Positions 1 to 11,926 of a DNA stretch of 64,000 nt are shown here, in pieces (positions within the stretch are counted from its first letter, which is position 1; each line of letters opens with the position of its first letter). The notes beneath the pieces are model-generated. The model saw only the letters and a list, made by a program, of their open reading frames with translations, searched no databases and was not told where the DNA came from. Source of the stretch: Pantoea sp. GD03673 (GTDB lineage Bacteria > Pseudomonadota > Gammaproteobacteria > Enterobacterales > Enterobacteriaceae); contig NZ_JAOCKJ010000009.1 in the NCBI RefSeq assembly GCF_029844725.1, positions 173,310 to 237,309 on the forward strand. Direction: 5' to 3'. The position numbers and the translations under genes were made by a program.

Positions 1-140
1 TCGGGCGGACAGTAAGAGACGCCACATTCTGCGGTTGGCGTACCCGGGTTAATCACGAATACGCGAATCTGGGTGCCATCTTCTTGTTTGGATAGCAGTT
101 TAGAAAAATGTTCCTGGGCAGAGTCAGTAATTCGGATCAT
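1..140 (-). CDS. nfuA: NfuA Fe-S carrier/scaffold protein, N-terminal part (cut by window edge)
   Basis: The complement encodes 46 codons from the ATG at 138-140, starting [16 protein letters not shown] and running to a Cys-containing GVSYCPP segment at the window edge. This is the A-type (HesB-like) N-terminal domain of NfuA, which carries a 4Fe-4S cluster to apoproteins in E. coli. The C-terminal Nfu domain with its CxxC lies outside the window, so its integrity cannot be judged. gntX lies upstream on the same strand and bioH beyond it, as in E. coli. An IscR-type site sits just upstream (153-177). Confidence 0.93.
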   Translation of the reverse strand, partial: MIRITDSAQEHFSKLLSKQEDGTQIRVFVINPGTPTAECGVSYCPP

Positions 141-152
141 GTCGATTGCTCA

Positions 153-177
153 ATAGTTGACTAATTTAGTTGGTTAT
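153..177 (-). promoter_or_regulatory. Type 1 IscR operator upstream of nfuA
   Basis: The 25 bases 153-177 match the type 1 IscR consensus (ATASYYGACTRWWWYAGTCRRSTAT) at 23 of 25 positions by my count; the mismatches are the C of the right AGTC and the following S position. The core read on the + strand is GACTAATTTAGT. The site lies 13 bp upstream of the nfuA start. E. coli nfuA belongs to the IscR regulon, so repression by holo-IscR and derepression under Fe-S stress is the inferred role. Confidence 0.75.
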
Positions 178-198
178 AATACGCCCATCAATGACGCT

Positions 199-879
199 CT
201 ACAAGGTACGGCACAGGCACCAGACCTGCACGCTGGCCGCGCCCTGCGCCAGTAACAGACGGCTGATTTCATCTACGGTACTGCCGGTAGTAATGACGTC
301 ATCCAGCAGGGCAATATGGCGTCCCTGCACCGCCATTTCAAGGCGGAAAGCACCGCGTAAATTGGTGCAGCGCTGGCGGGCGCTGAGTTGATGCTGTAAT
401 GCGCCCCTTCGCTGGCGCGAAAGCCCTTCACGCCATTCACATCCCAGCCAGTGCGCCAGCGGTGCAGCCAGCAGGACCGTCTGATTAAAGCCGCGTTGCC
501 AGCGTCGTCGCCGATGCAGCGGAACCGGCAGCAGCAAATCGGGACGGGGCGCACTGCCACGCCGGTAAGCCTTCTGCCAGCTTAGCAAAAGCAGCCGCGC
601 CAGCATCACCCTGAGTGCGGTTATGTGAGAAAACTTAAGCTGGTTAACCCACTGGCTGAACGGCGGGCAATAGTCATTAACGCAGACCAGCGCCTGCCAG
701 GCGGGTGGCTTAAGCTGGCAGCGGCCACAGGCGACCTTCACAGAGCCTGCGGGTAATCCGCAGCGCGGACAGAGCAACGGTAACGGCGGCAATCCGCGCA
801 GACAGTGGCTGCAGATGCCGTGCCGGGCGATGCGTAATGGCATCCGGCATAGCCAACACAGGGCGGGCATTGTTAGCAT
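199..879 (-). CDS. gntX: GntX/ComF-family amidophosphoribosyltransferase-like protein
   Basis: 226 residues, the usual length for enterobacterial GntX (YhgH). The N-terminal 60 residues carry Cys pairs (CWLC, CSHC, CPRCG, CGRCQ) typical of the ComF zinc-binding region. Near the C-terminus HIALLDDVITTGSTVDE is a PRPP-binding loop of type I phosphoribosyltransferases. ComF relatives help DNA uptake in naturally competent bacteria; the role in enterobacteria is unclear and the gluconate-related name is historical. It is divergent from bioH and upstream of nfuA. Confidence 0.9.
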   Translation of the reverse strand: MLTMPALCWLCRMPLRIARHGICSHCLRGLPPLPLLCPRCGLPAGSVKVACGRCQLKPPAWQALVCVNDYCPPFSQWVNQLKFSHITALRVMLARLLLLSWQKAYRRGSAPRPDLLLPVPLHRRRRWQRGFNQTVLLAAPLAHWLGCEWREGLSRQRRGALQHQLSARQRCTNLRGAFRLEMAVQGRHIALLDDVITTGSTVDEISRLLLAQGAASVQVWCLCRTL

Positions 880-913
880 AGCGACCTCCTTATCATTTTC
901 GGGATAGTAACTG

Positions 914-1690
914 ATGACGTCGCTCTACTGGCACACCTGCGGAGAAGGAAAACGCGATCTTGTGCTGCTGCACGGATGGGGACTGAACGCCGAAGTCTGG
1001 CAAAGCATTATTCCGCGACTCAGCACGCACTATCGCCTGCATCTGGTCGATCTGCCCGGTTATGGCCGCAGCCAGCATTTCGGCGCGCTGACGCTGGAGC
1101 AGATGGCTGAGCAGGTGCTGCCTGCGCTGCCTCCGCAGGCCATTGTGATGGGCTGGTCGCTGGGCGGGCTGGTGGCAACGCAGCTGGCGCTGACCGCCCC
1201 AGACAAGCTGGGCGCACTGATCACCGTGGCTTCGTCACCCTGTTTCACCGCCACAGATCGCTGGCTCGGCATTAAACCGGAGACGCTGCAGAACTTTCAG
1301 CAGATGCTCAGCAACGATTTCCAGCGCACGGTGGAGCGCTTTCTGGCGTTGCAGACGCTGGGGACTGAAACGGCTCGCGCTGATGCACGGCAGCTGAAAG
1401 AGGTGGTGCTGTCACAACCGATGCCGGAAGTGGCGGTCCTGGATGGCGGTCTGGAGATTCTGCGTCAGGTCGATCTGCGCGCTGCATTACCGGATATTAC
1501 CCTGCCGTTCCTGCGGCTGTACGGGGCATTAGATGGACTGGTGCCGCGCCGGATAGCCGCTGACATTGATGAAATGTTGCCAGATTCGCCGTCGGTGGTT
1601 ATCGAAAAAGCAGCGCATGCGCCTTTTATTTCCCATCCTGATACCTTTTGTCAGCATGTTGTTAACTTTATCAGTGATTTACCGGGATAA
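914..1690 (+). CDS. bioH: Pimeloyl-[acyl-carrier protein] methyl ester esterase BioH
   Basis: 258-residue alpha/beta hydrolase. BioH removes the methyl group from pimeloyl-ACP methyl ester and so ends the BioC-started pimelate branch of biotin synthesis in the cytoplasm. The catalytic triad falls at Ser82 in GWSLGG, Asp207 in GALDGLVP and His235 in KAAHAPF, the same numbers as in E. coli BioH. The N-terminal HGWG forms the oxyanion region. It is divergent from gntX with about 34 bp between the starts, as in E. coli. Confidence 0.96.
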   Translation: MTSLYWHTCGEGKRDLVLLHGWGLNAEVWQSIIPRLSTHYRLHLVDLPGYGRSQHFGALTLEQMAEQVLPALPPQAIVMGWSLGGLVATQLALTAPDKLGALITVASSPCFTATDRWLGIKPETLQNFQQMLSNDFQRTVERFLALQTLGTETARADARQLKEVVLSQPMPEVAVLDGGLEILRQVDLRAALPDITLPFLRLYGALDGLVPRRIAADIDEMLPDSPSVVIEKAAHAPFISHPDTFCQHVVNFISDLPG

Positions 1691-1860
1691 TGTTGCTTTA
1701 CATTGGCAAAATCTCAGACAGCAGCAATACTTCTCTCTGTGAGCGAGGCCGCTGCAATTTTATGTGATTAGTCACGGAAAGGACTATGCCGTTCCATACT
1801 GCCTTGCGCGTTTAGCGGCTGCTTACATCTCACAATGGATCATGAATGAGGGTAAACATA

Positions 1861-2130
1861 ATGAAGATTTTTAAATGGGTTGTGGCTTCAATGATGATGG
1901 GCGCGATTTCATTTTCTGCGATGGCAGCGAAAGAAGTCACCAAAGAAGAAGTTAAGACAATGAACCTGCAGAAGATTGGCACCGTGAATACCACCGCGGA
2001 AACCACCTCGCCAATGGATGCCAAAAAAGTGCTGTCTCAGCTCGCTGACGAAAAAGGCGGTAAATATTACCTGGTGATCGCCGGTCGCGAACACGGTAAG
2101 TTCAGCGCCACCGCTGAAGTCTACAAGTAA
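1861..2130 (+). CDS. Small periplasmic DUF1471 (YahO/BhsA/McbA-like) protein
   Basis: 89 residues from the ATG at 1861, chosen over an in-frame upstream ATG at 1846 because GAGGG lies about 8 bases before it and the signal peptide then starts MKIFKW. The signal peptide probably ends at AMA-AKE, leaving a mature domain of about 68 residues with DUF1471 features (MNLQKIGTVNTT, DEKGGKYYLVIAGRE). Members are small stress-linked periplasmic proteins affecting biofilm and stress resistance; which paralog this is cannot be told. Its stop codon abuts that of the convergent sugar phosphorylase with no spacer. Confidence 0.8.
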   Translation: MKIFKWVVASMMMGAISFSAMAAKEVTKEEVKTMNLQKIGTVNTTAETTSPMDAKKVLSQLADEKGGKYYLVIAGREHGKFSATAEVYK

Positions 2131-3816
2131 TTAACGTAGCCACATGAACTGCCAGGCATCCAGCTTAACCGGCTGGGTGCCATCAATTTTCTCTCCGCTC
2201 ACCACATCCTGTAACGTATGCGCCACCGGCAGCTGCGTCTCCACTGACCGTCCACTGAGATTAAACACGCACAGCAGCCCGTCGCCGCTGTCCGCCTGAT
2301 GACGACGGAGCACCAGCAGGGCGTTTTCACTGTCATAGATCGTCATCGGATTATCGGGATGAAAGGCAGGCTGGCGACGTCGTAACTGAATTAACTGGCC
2401 AAGACGGGTGTAGACCTGCTGACGCAGCCAGTCACCGCCTGCCAGCGCCGTCTCAATCTGCTGTAAATCATACTTTTGCCGGTTTATCGCCCGGTTGTGT
2501 CCGGCGGCCCGCACGCCATCATAATGATTGCGACCGCCCAGGATGCTCTGGATATAGATGGCTGGCACGCCAGGAAAAACCAGCAGAATCGCATGGGCCA
2601 GCAAAAAGCGTTTCAGCCGCGTGGCATCGTCGTCAGCTTCGCTATTTAACGCATCCAGATAGGTAACGTTGATTTCATAGGGGCTGGTGGTGCCGTCCGG
2701 GTTGTTTTTATAGGAGACCAGTGCGCCTTCCAGTGCCAGATCGCGCACCAGTGCCACAATCTCCACTTCAGACAAAATGCCGCGCGCCGGATTAAGCCCG
2801 ATGCCATCGTGTGACGCCAGAAAGTTGAAGAAGGTGGTGTCGTTGCTGCTGAGATCCAGGGTGCTGGCCCACTGTCGCAGCGCGCGCGCCGATCCGGTGT
2901 GAAGGGCATGCAGCACCAGCGGCGGCAGCGAAAACTGATAGACCATCTGTGCTTCATCGTGCCCGTTGCCTAGATAGCTGATGTTGTCCTGATGCGGCAC
3001 GTTGGTCTCGGTGATAATCACCGTGCCTGGCGCGACATGGTTGGCAATGGCACGAAACAGCTTCACCAGCTGATGGGTTTTTTCCAGGTGAATACAGCGC
3101 GTGCCGGGCGTTTTCCACATATAGCCGACCGCATCGAGGCGCACATAATCAGCGCCACGTATCAGGTAGTCGAGCAGCACGTTGACCATGCGCAGCAACA
3201 CCTCAGGATTGGCAAAGTTAAGGTCGATTTGGTCGGCACTGAAGGTGGTCCAGATAAAACGGGTCTCGCCTTCTGCCATCGTAAACGGCGTCAGCAGCGG
3301 CGAGGTTCGGGGACGCGTCACGGCGCTGAGATCGGTGGCGGGCGGCATGCTGATAAAGAAATCGTCCCAGCCGGGGTCCTGCGCCAGAAAGTGGCGGAAC
3401 CAGGCGCTCTGCGACGACATGTGGTTGCAGACGAAATCAAACATCAGCCGGGTTTCCTGATGCAGCCGCGCAATATCCTGCCAGTCGCCGCACACCGGAT
3501 CGACCTGATGGTAATCAATCACTGAAAAGCCGTCGTCCGACGACCAGGGGAAAAAGGGCAGCAGGTGAACCAGCGGGAAAGTTGATTGCAGATGCTGCTG
3601 ATAGAAACGGGAAAAAGAACGGAGCGCAGGCTGACCGGCTTCACGAAACTGATCGGCGTAGGTAATCAGTACCACATCCTGCTCATCCCAGTGTGCTTTG
3701 CGCGGTAGCTTAATCGCCTTCCGGGCGGTCGCGATGTCGGCCAGCAGGCGCGCCAGCGTCGCGTCGGGAAAGGTGCCAGCATAAATCTTATCAATCAGAT
3801 CGGTGATCGTTTCCAT
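2131..3816 (-). CDS. GH13 subfamily 18 sugar phosphorylase (sucrose / glucosylglycerate phosphorylase type)
   Basis: 561 residues. The barrel carries all three GH13 catalytic positions: nucleophile Asp228 in YVRLDAVGYMWK, acid/base Glu270 in IITETNVPHQ, and transition-state Asp337 in FLASHDGIGL. The RLDA-x3-WK-x-PGT-x-CIHL segment resembles the YcjM-like glucosylglycerate phosphorylases and sucrose phosphorylases that cleave an alpha-glucoside with phosphate to release glucose 1-phosphate. No signal peptide is visible, so it should be cytoplasmic. It stands alone: no sugar transporter, kinase or regulator is adjacent, so the acceptor sugar cannot be deduced. Not a normal member of this locus in E. 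coli K-12. Confidence 0.85.
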   Translation of the reverse strand: METITDLIDKIYAGTFPDATLARLLADIATARKAIKLPRKAHWDEQDVVLITYADQFREAGQPALRSFSRFYQQHLQSTFPLVHLLPFFPWSSDDGFSVIDYHQVDPVCGDWQDIARLHQETRLMFDFVCNHMSSQSAWFRHFLAQDPGWDDFFISMPPATDLSAVTRPRTSPLLTPFTMAEGETRFIWTTFSADQIDLNFANPEVLLRMVNVLLDYLIRGADYVRLDAVGYMWKTPGTRCIHLEKTHQLVKLFRAIANHVAPGTVIITETNVPHQDNISYLGNGHDEAQMVYQFSLPPLVLHALHTGSARALRQWASTLDLSSNDTTFFNFLASHDGIGLNPARGILSEVEIVALVRDLALEGALVSYKNNPDGTTSPYEINVTYLDALNSEADDDATRLKRFLLAHAILLVFPGVPAIYIQSILGGRNHYDGVRAAGHNRAINRQKYDLQQIETALAGGDWLRQQVYTRLGQLIQLRRRQPAFHPDNPMTIYDSENALLVLRRHQADSGDGLLCVFNLSGRSVETQLPVAHTLQDVVSGEKIDGTQPVKLDAWQFMWLR

Positions 3817-3943
3817 TGTGAATTGGGTGCCACAGCAGGTGTTGTTTTTATGACAGGCGTCTTTTTAGCGTAGCGCGATGGCGGGGATTTTCAACCGGGG
3901 TCGAGGGCGTTAAGAAGGGGCCAGAAGATGGCCCCTGAAAAGC

Positions 3944-6271
3944 TTAGCGTTTTTTACCGAAGGCTGCGGCCAGCGCATCACCCATCGCGCTGTTACCTGC
4001 GGACGCGCTCACCGGACGCGAACGACCTTTCGCGGCGGTCTGGCGTTTATCTTCACGCGGGGCGGCGTTTTTCGCGCCGCCACGGGCATTGCCTTCGCCG
4101 GGCTGCTCATCAAGACGCATGGTCAGGGCAATACGTTTGCGCTGGAGATCGACTTCCATCACTTTCACTTTGACGATATCACCCGCTTTCACCACCTGAT
4201 GCGGGTCTTCCACAAAGCGGTCAGAGAGCGAGGAGATATGGACCAGGCCATCCTGATGTACACCGATATCCACAAACGCACCGAAGTTGGTGACGTTGGT
4301 GACGGCACCTTCGAGGATCATGCCTGGCGTCAGATCGTTCAGCGTCTCAACGCCTTCCGCAAACTGTGCGGTTTTAAATTCAGGACGTGGATCGCGGCCT
4401 GGCTTCTCCAGCTCTTTCATGATGTCGGTGACGGTCGGCAGACCAAAACGCTCATCGATGAAATCGCGGGCGCTAAGATTACGCAGGCTGCCCGCGTTGC
4501 CCATCAGATCGCTGAGGGCCTGTTCGGTGGCCGCCAGAATGCGCTCCACCACCGGGTAGGCTTCCGGGTGAACGGTTGAGGCGTCCAGCGGGTTATCGCC
4601 GTGGTTGATGCGCAGGAAGCCCGCACACTGCTCAAAGGCTTTTGGCCCAAGACGGCTGACTTTCAGCAACTGCTGACGGTTCCGGAAGCGGCCATTCTCA
4701 TCACGCCAGCCGACAATGTTCTGCGCCATCATGCGCGTCAGGCCCGCGACGCGGGTCAGCAGCGGCACCGAGGCGGTATTAAGGTCAACGCCGACGGCGT
4801 TTACGCAATCCTCCACCACGGCGTCGAGCTTCTTCGCCAGCTGGCTCTGACTGACGTCATGCTGGTACTGGCCGACACCGATCGATTTCGGGTCAATTTT
4901 TACCAGCTCAGCCAGCGGATCCTGCAGACGGCGGGCAATCGACACCGCACCACGCAGCGAAACATCGAGATCCGGGAACTCCAGTGCCGCCAGTTCAGAG
5001 GCCGAGTAGACCGATGCACCGGCTTCACTGACAATCACTTTCTGCGCCGTAACCTGCGGGAACTGCTGCTGCAGATCCAGGAAGAAGCGCTCGGTTTCAC
5101 GGGAAGCGGTGCCGTTGCCAATCGCCACCAGCTCCACCTGATGCTTCATGCAGAGTGCCGCAACCGCGGCTGCGGCTTTGGCAGTCTGGCCGGTGTGCGG
5201 ATAGACGGTATCGGTCGCCACGACTTTGCCGGTGGCATCGACAACCGCCACTTTCACGCCGGTGCGCAGGCCGGGATCCAGTCCCATGGTGGCACGCATG
5301 CCAGCCGGTGCTGCCATCAGCAGGTCGTGCAGGTTGCGGGCAAAGACGTTAATCGCTTCATCTTCTGCACGTTCGCGCACCGTGCCCATCAGTTCGGTTT
5401 CCAGATGCAGCATCACCTTAATGCGCCACGTCCAGCTCACGACGGCTTTACGCCAGCTGTCGGCAGGGGCGTTATTCAGGCGCAGATTAAGATGCTCAGC
5501 AATCAGGGTTTCGCCGTGGCTTTCACGCGGGGCTTCATCAAACTGCGGATCGGCATTCAGCGAGAGTTGCAGTACGCCTTCGTTGCGGCCACGCAGCATC
5601 GCCAGCGCACGGTGCGACGGCACGGTGCTCAGCGCTTCGTGGTGATCAAAGTAGTCACGGAACTTCGCGCCCGCTTCCTCTTTACCTTCCACCACGCGTG
5701 ACACCAGATGGGCATTTTTCCACAGATAGTTACGCACTTTGGCCAGCAGGGCGGCATCCTCGGCGAAACGCTCCATCAGAATGTAGCGGGCACCATCCAG
5801 CGCGGCACGGACGTCGGCGACGCCTTTGTCAGCATCAACATACTGCTCAGCCAGCTGCTCAGGCGTATGAGACGGGTCCTGCCACAGGGTGTCTGCCAGC
5901 GGTTCCAGACCCGCTTCGATCGCGATCTGTCCCCGCGTGCGTCGTTTCTGTTTGTAAGGCAGGTAGAGGTCTTCAAGCTCGGTTTTGCTGAGGGTGGTAT
6001 TGATGGCGCGGGCGAGGTCGTCGGTAAGTTTTCCCTGATCGTCAATCGACTTCAGAATCGACTGGCGTCGCTCGTCAAGTTCACGCAGATAGCTGAGGCG
6101 GGTTTCCAGCTGGCGGAGTTGGGTGTCATCCAGCCCGCCGGTTACCTCTTTACGATAGCGTGCGATAAACGGCACGGTATTCCCTTCATCTAACAGGCGA
6201 ACGGCGGCGTCAACCTGCTCGGCACGCGCCTGTAGCTCACTGGCAATTATCTGGCTCAGAACGTTCATCAT
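3944..6271 (-). CDS. tex: Tex/YhgF transcription accessory protein (S1 RNA-binding)
   Basis: 775 residues, close to the usual Tex length. It has a helical Tex N-terminal region, a YqgF-like RNase H fold (around [16 protein letters not shown]), helix-hairpin-helix motifs (around [17 protein letters not shown]) and a C-terminal S1 domain at about residues 650-720 ([21 protein letters not shown]). The tail is basic and low-complexity. Tex is a conserved cytoplasmic nucleic-acid-binding factor linked to transcription and toxin expression. Two Met codons open the frame and either could start it. It follows greB on the same strand, the usual pairing. Confidence 0.95.
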   Translation of the reverse strand: MMNVLSQIIASELQARAEQVDAAVRLLDEGNTVPFIARYRKEVTGGLDDTQLRQLETRLSYLRELDERRQSILKSIDDQGKLTDDLARAINTTLSKTELEDLYLPYKQKRRTRGQIAIEAGLEPLADTLWQDPSHTPEQLAEQYVDADKGVADVRAALDGARYILMERFAEDAALLAKVRNYLWKNAHLVSRVVEGKEEAGAKFRDYFDHHEALSTVPSHRALAMLRGRNEGVLQLSLNADPQFDEAPRESHGETLIAEHLNLRLNNAPADSWRKAVVSWTWRIKVMLHLETELMGTVRERAEDEAINVFARNLHDLLMAAPAGMRATMGLDPGLRTGVKVAVVDATGKVVATDTVYPHTGQTAKAAAAVAALCMKHQVELVAIGNGTASRETERFFLDLQQQFPQVTAQKVIVSEAGASVYSASELAALEFPDLDVSLRGAVSIARRLQDPLAELVKIDPKSIGVGQYQHDVSQSQLAKKLDAVVEDCVNAVGVDLNTASVPLLTRVAGLTRMMAQNIVGWRDENGRFRNRQQLLKVSRLGPKAFEQCAGFLRINHGDNPLDASTVHPEAYPVVERILAATEQALSDLMGNAGSLRNLSARDFIDERFGLPTVTDIMKELEKPGRDPRPEFKTAQFAEGVETLNDLTPGMILEGAVTNVTNFGAFVDIGVHQDGLVHISSLSDRFVEDPHQVVKAGDIVKVKVMEVDLQRKRIALTMRLDEQPGEGNARGGAKNAAPREDKRQTAAKGRSRPVSASAGNSAMGDALAAAFGKKR

Positions 6272-6374
6272 CAGGACTGTCTTGCTTTCCGGGTTGAGAA
6301 ATAGCCGACAGTTATACGGATTGATGGTTAAAATTGCCAGAGACGCGGGCGGCTTTCAGCGATAATCTGAATCG

Positions 6375-6848
6375 TTATTGCGGGTAGTCAATCGCGTTGA
6401 CATACCACAGCGCCGGACCCAGCGGCGTCTCGACGGTGGCGGCATCGCCGACCTCTTTTTTCAGCAGCGCCCGCGCCATCGGCGAGTCGATAGAGATGTA
6501 ATCTTTGCGGCCAAAAATCTCATCGTAGCCCACAATGCGGAAACGTTTGAGGTCGCCGTCCTCGTTTTCAATTTCTACCCAGGCACCAAAGAAGACTTTG
6601 CCATCCTGCTGAGGTGAATAATCAACAATACGCAGCTGTTCAAGACTTTTGGTCAGATAGCGTACGCGGCGGTCAATTTCACGCAGCCGTTTTTTGTTGT
6701 ACTGATAGTCAGCATTTTCACTGCGATCGCCAAGGCTGGCAGCCCAGGTGACTTTTTTCGTCACTTCTGGTCGCTCTTCACGCCACAAATAGTCGAGCTC
6801 CGCTTTCAGCTTATCGAAGCCTTCGCGGGTAATAAGTCGGGTTTTCAT
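6375..6848 (-). CDS. greB: Transcript cleavage factor GreB
   Basis: 157 residues. GreB enters the RNA polymerase secondary channel and stimulates cleavage of backtracked transcripts. The N-terminal coiled coil (about residues 1-75) carries the acidic tip in ASLGDRSENADYQ, which coordinates the catalytic Mg2+. The C-terminal FKBP-like domain (EIFGRKDYISIDSPMARALL) is complete. The extended YNKKRLREIDRRVRYL face suggests GreB rather than GreA. It lies about 100 bp upstream of tex on the same strand. Confidence 0.95.
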   Translation of the reverse strand: MKTRLITREGFDKLKAELDYLWREERPEVTKKVTWAASLGDRSENADYQYNKKRLREIDRRVRYLTKSLEQLRIVDYSPQQDGKVFFGAWVEIENEDGDLKRFRIVGYDEIFGRKDYISIDSPMARALLKKEVGDAATVETPLGPALWYVNAIDYPQ

Positions 6849-7032
6849 GCTATACCGGCCAGAGAGATCTCAAGGGCAACAGTGTAAGGCAAACAGGGCG
6901 CGGCAAAAAAGAGTCGGGGAAAGGGTTTTTAAAGGCTAAAAACCCACGTTGATTTCCCCGGCGGCGAAAGGGTTGGTGCTCAATAGCAAACTGAAACCCG
7001 TTATCTGAAGCGGGTAAAAAGGGTGCCTGATG

Positions 7033-7281
7033 TTATTTTCCGGCGTGGGTCGCCGTGGTGGTCGACGTGCCGGTGCTGTGACCGTCACCGCCGCCGCCGC
7101 CCATGGTAGCCAGCGCAACGCCCAGCACGGCTGCGACTGCACCAACACCGATGGCGTCAGAGTTACCTTTTGCAGTTGTTGTCGCTGCGGCACCGGCTGC
7201 TTCACCGGTAGCTGTGGCAGCATAACCTGGGCTAACGCTGCTTAATGCCAGCGCGCTCAGCAGTAAAATTGTTTTTTTCAT
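7033..7281 (-). CDS. YjbE-like small secreted Gly/Thr-rich protein
   Basis: 82 residues with a clear signal peptide (MKKTILLLSALALSS, cleavage likely after GYA). The mature part opens with ATGEAAGAAATT and has a hydrophobic AVAAVLGVALATM stretch, five glycines and a Thr/Ser/Gly tail. This layout matches E. coli YjbE, the first product of the Rcs-controlled yjbEFGH exopolysaccharide operon. Here yjbF, yjbG and yjbH are absent, so it is a stand-alone paralog or a relic. The similarity is from memory and the sequence is low-complexity, so the family call is moderate. Confidence 0.65.
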   Translation of the reverse strand: MKKTILLLSALALSSVSPGYAATATGEAAGAAATTTAKGNSDAIGVGAVAAVLGVALATMGGGGGDGHSTGTSTTTATHAGK

Positions 7282-7818
7282 TGTGTGTAATCCCCGTTGA
7301 GACGTCGAATGTCGCCAGAGCAGTCTGGTTGAAAACGGAGAGGGCGAAAAGTTGGCTTTACTGATTGATTTAAAGGACTTTACTTTAAACTGGCCTTGCT
7401 GATGACACCCCTGAAACTATTCCGAGAGGAGCGTGAGGTGTAAGAGGGGTTTGCTGGAATATTATGCTGCCGCCTGACTCCTGAGGTAGATTATCTGGAG
7501 CTTATCAGCCGTGATGGCTGATCATTAAGTCAAATTATCTGCTAACTCACTGAATTGATTCGTTGATTAAAAACTGGCTCGCTTCTGACGCCAGCCATAC
7601 AGAGAAACAGGGCCGTTTTTTCAGATTTGCCGTATCAGGCGCTGTGCGGGGAGAAACGCGTTAAAACGGGCCCGAAATGACCCGGATTCAAATATAAGCT
7701 CCTGTTTAATATGCTTTGTAACAATTTTGGCTAGAATATAAACCAATAATGACTGTCACTATAAGGCATCTTTTTTTAACAATGTTGGCTCAGGCAATAG
7801 CGCCTTTGGGAGTTGAAA
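7282..7818. other. Intergenic region between the yjbE-like gene and ompR
   Basis: 537 bp between divergent genes with no supported ORF. It must hold the promoters of both. An A/T-rich tract with TAGAATATAA near 7731-7740 is a reasonable -10 area for ompR but has no clear -35 partner. A hairpin with 7-bp arms (ATCAGCC / GGCTGAT) sits at 7504-7522 and has no T-run. I do not see an obvious RcsB box for the yjbE-like gene. Confidence 0.5.
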
Positions 7819-9902
<2,084 letters not shown>

Positions 9903-9909
9903 TAAACGC

Positions 9910-9941
9910 GGCGCGGCTTTTATTGCCGCGCCGGTTCTTTT
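9910..9941 (+). terminator. Terminator after envZ
   Basis: GCGCGGC and GCCGCGC (9911-9917 and 9925-9931) pair around a 7-base loop and are followed by GGTTCTTTT. It lies between the convergent envZ and pckA stops and probably ends the ompR-envZ transcript. Confidence 0.7.
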
Positions 9942-11559
9942 AGCGTTGCGGGCCTGCTTTCACCAGTGCAGCACCTGCGGCGTTATCTGTGTACTTGTCG
10001 AAGTTATCAATAAAGCGCTGTGCCAGATCTTCGGCGGCAGCGGTCCACTTCTCTTCGCTCTCCCAGCTGTGACGCGGATCGAGCGTGTTACTGTCCAGCT
10101 CGCCCAGTGCAACCGGCATCTGCAGATTAAAGATTGGCAGGGTTTCTGTCGGTGCATCATCCAGCTCACCCGCCAGGATCGCATTGATAATGGCACGGGT
10201 ATTCTTCAGGGAGATGCGTTTACCGCTGCCGTTCCAGCCGGTATTGACCAGATAATCCTGCGCACCGGACGCCTCCATCCGTTTTACCAGCACTTCAGCG
10301 TATTGCGTCGGATGCAGCGTCAGGAATGCCGCGCCGAAGCAGGCGGAGAAGGTCGGGGTCGGTGCCGTCACGCCACGCTCAGTACCGGCCAGTTTGGCGG
10401 TGAAGCCTGACAGGAAATGATACTGCGTCTGCTCCGGCGTCAGGCGGGAAACCGGTGGCAGCACGCCAAAGGCATCGGCGGTCAGGAAAATCACTTTCTT
10501 CGCGTGGCCCGCTTTTGAGACCGGCTGCACGATATTGTCGATGTGATTGATCGGATAAGAGACGCGGGTGTTCTCTGTTTTGCTGCCGTCGGCGTAATCG
10601 ATGCTGCCATCTTCACGCACCACCACGTTTTCCAGCAGTGCATTACGGCGAATGGCGCGGTAGATCTCCGGCTCAGCCTGCTCAGAAAGGTTGATGGTTT
10701 TGGCGTAGCAACCGCCCTCGAAGTTAAACACGCCATCATCATCCCAGCCGTGTTCATCATCGCCGATCAGCTGACGCTCGGGATCGGTGGAGAGCGTGGT
10801 TTTACCGGTGCCGGAGAGGCCGAAGAAGACCGCCACATCGCCCGCTTTACCCACGTTAGCGGAACAGTGCATCGAGGCGATGCCTTTCAGTGGCAGCAGG
10901 TAGTTCATGATGGCGAACAGACCTTTCTTCATCTCGCCGCCGTACCAGGTGCCGCCAATCAGTTGCATGCGTTCTGTCAGGTTGAAGGCGACAAAGTTTT
11001 CCGAGTGCAGACCCTGCGCCTGCCAGTCAGGATTGGTGCATTTGGCCCCGTTCATCACCACAAAGTCGGGTGTGAAGTCGGCCAGTTCAGCGTCGGTGGG
11101 CTGGATGAACATGTTTTTCACGAAGTGCGCCTGCCAGGCTACCTCGGTGACGAAACGTACGCTCAGACGTGAATCAGCATTGGCACCACAGAAGGCATCG
11201 ACAACAAACAGACGCTTGCCGGATAGCTGGCGGGTGACGCAGCTTTTCAGCGCGTTCCAGGTCTCCTGCGACAGAGGCTGGTTGTCATTTTTGCCGGTGC
11301 CCTTGTCGTTCCACCACAGGGTATCGCGCGTGGTGTCGTCACGCACAATGTACTTATCCTTCGGCGATCGCCCGGTGAAAATCCCGGTGTCTACTGCAAT
11401 CGCGCCGCTCTGCGTCAGGGTGCCACGAGCAAAACCTTCGAGGTCCGGGCGCGTCTCTTCCTGAAATAGCGTGTCGTAATCAGGGTTGTAAACCACTTCC
11501 GTGGTATCCACGATGCCCAAAGCGGCAAGGTCTTGCGAGGTCAGGCCGTTAACGCGCAT
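9940..11559 (-). CDS. pckA: ATP-dependent phosphoenolpyruvate carboxykinase
   Basis: 539 residues from the ATG at 11557-11559 ([11 protein letters not shown]), chosen because AAGGAG sits 7 bases upstream; the frame stays open 30 codons further with no second ribosome site. PckA converts oxaloacetate and ATP to PEP and CO2 at the start of gluconeogenesis. Visible motifs are the kinase-1a loop [11 protein letters not shown], the metal-binding [10 protein letters not shown], and [10 protein letters not shown] for oxaloacetate/PEP binding. Length matches the E. coli enzyme (540). It follows ompR-envZ convergently, as in E. coli. Confidence 0.97.
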   Translation of the reverse strand: MRVNGLTSQDLAALGIVDTTEVVYNPDYDTLFQEETRPDLEGFARGTLTQSGAIAVDTGIFTGRSPKDKYIVRDDTTRDTLWWNDKGTGKNDNQPLSQETWNALKSCVTRQLSGKRLFVVDAFCGANADSRLSVRFVTEVAWQAHFVKNMFIQPTDAELADFTPDFVVMNGAKCTNPDWQAQGLHSENFVAFNLTERMQLIGGTWYGGEMKKGLFAIMNYLLPLKGIASMHCSANVGKAGDVAVFFGLSGTGKTTLSTDPERQLIGDDEHGWDDDGVFNFEGGCYAKTINLSEQAEPEIYRAIRRNALLENVVVREDGSIDYADGSKTENTRVSYPINHIDNIVQPVSKAGHAKKVIFLTADAFGVLPPVSRLTPEQTQYHFLSGFTAKLAGTERGVTAPTPTFSACFGAAFLTLHPTQYAEVLVKRMEASGAQDYLVNTGWNGSGKRISLKNTRAIINAILAGELDDAPTETLPIFNLQMPVALGELDSNTLDPRHSWESEEKWTAAAEDLAQRFIDNFDKYTDNAAGAALVKAGPQR

Positions 11560-11926
11560 TTTACTGCTCCTTAAATCGGTGTCTGTTCTGCAAAGCAGAG
11601 ATAGGTTGGGATCGTGCCACCGGCTGTCGTATCGGGTGCGGTGAAGCACTGACGTTTACTGCGCATCGTTACGACAGCCAGCAAAGATAACCGGGCGATT
11701 CAGGGCATATGCCTCTGGCTTCCGGGCGTTTGCACGATCGCGCGCAGTTTACTCTTCTGCGATAAGGGAAAAAGGGCAGTCATCTAAAAATGCGACCCAG
11801 GGCGCGTTAAGACCATGTTTCGAACGTTTAAAAGATGTTATGAAAGTAAAAAAAGATAATTTGTCTGAAAAATTATGGGGATAGGCAGGGGGAGGGGAGA
11901 AGGGGCGGCAGACGCCGCCCGATTAA
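11560..11926. other. pckA upstream / hslO downstream intergenic region
   Basis: 367 bp with no supported ORF. It should contain the pckA promoter, but I could not assign clear hexamers or a CRP site. The A/T-rich tract at 11820-11880 is followed by the hslO terminator-like hairpin at 11903-11920. Confidence 0.5.
11903..11920 (-). terminator. Hairpin downstream of hslO
   Basis: GGGCGGC (11903-11909) pairs with GCCGCCC (11914-11920) across AGAC, seven bases after the hslO stop. On the hslO strand the stem is followed by CTTCTCCCC, a poor T-run, so it may stabilise the 3' end rather than terminate alone. Confidence 0.5.

Noticed and set aside
4601..5701. 366-codon open frame antisense to tex
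   Set aside because: A shadow of the tex reading frame, with Arg/His/Gln-rich composition and no plausible domain.
6923..6945. Stem GGGTTTTTA/TAAAAACCC below the yjbE-like gene
   Set aside because: The stem is mainly A/T and is 88 bp from the stop; too weak to call a terminator.
10543..11172. 209-codon open frame antisense to pckA
   Set aside because: A shadow of a well-supported gene; no ribosome site or family.
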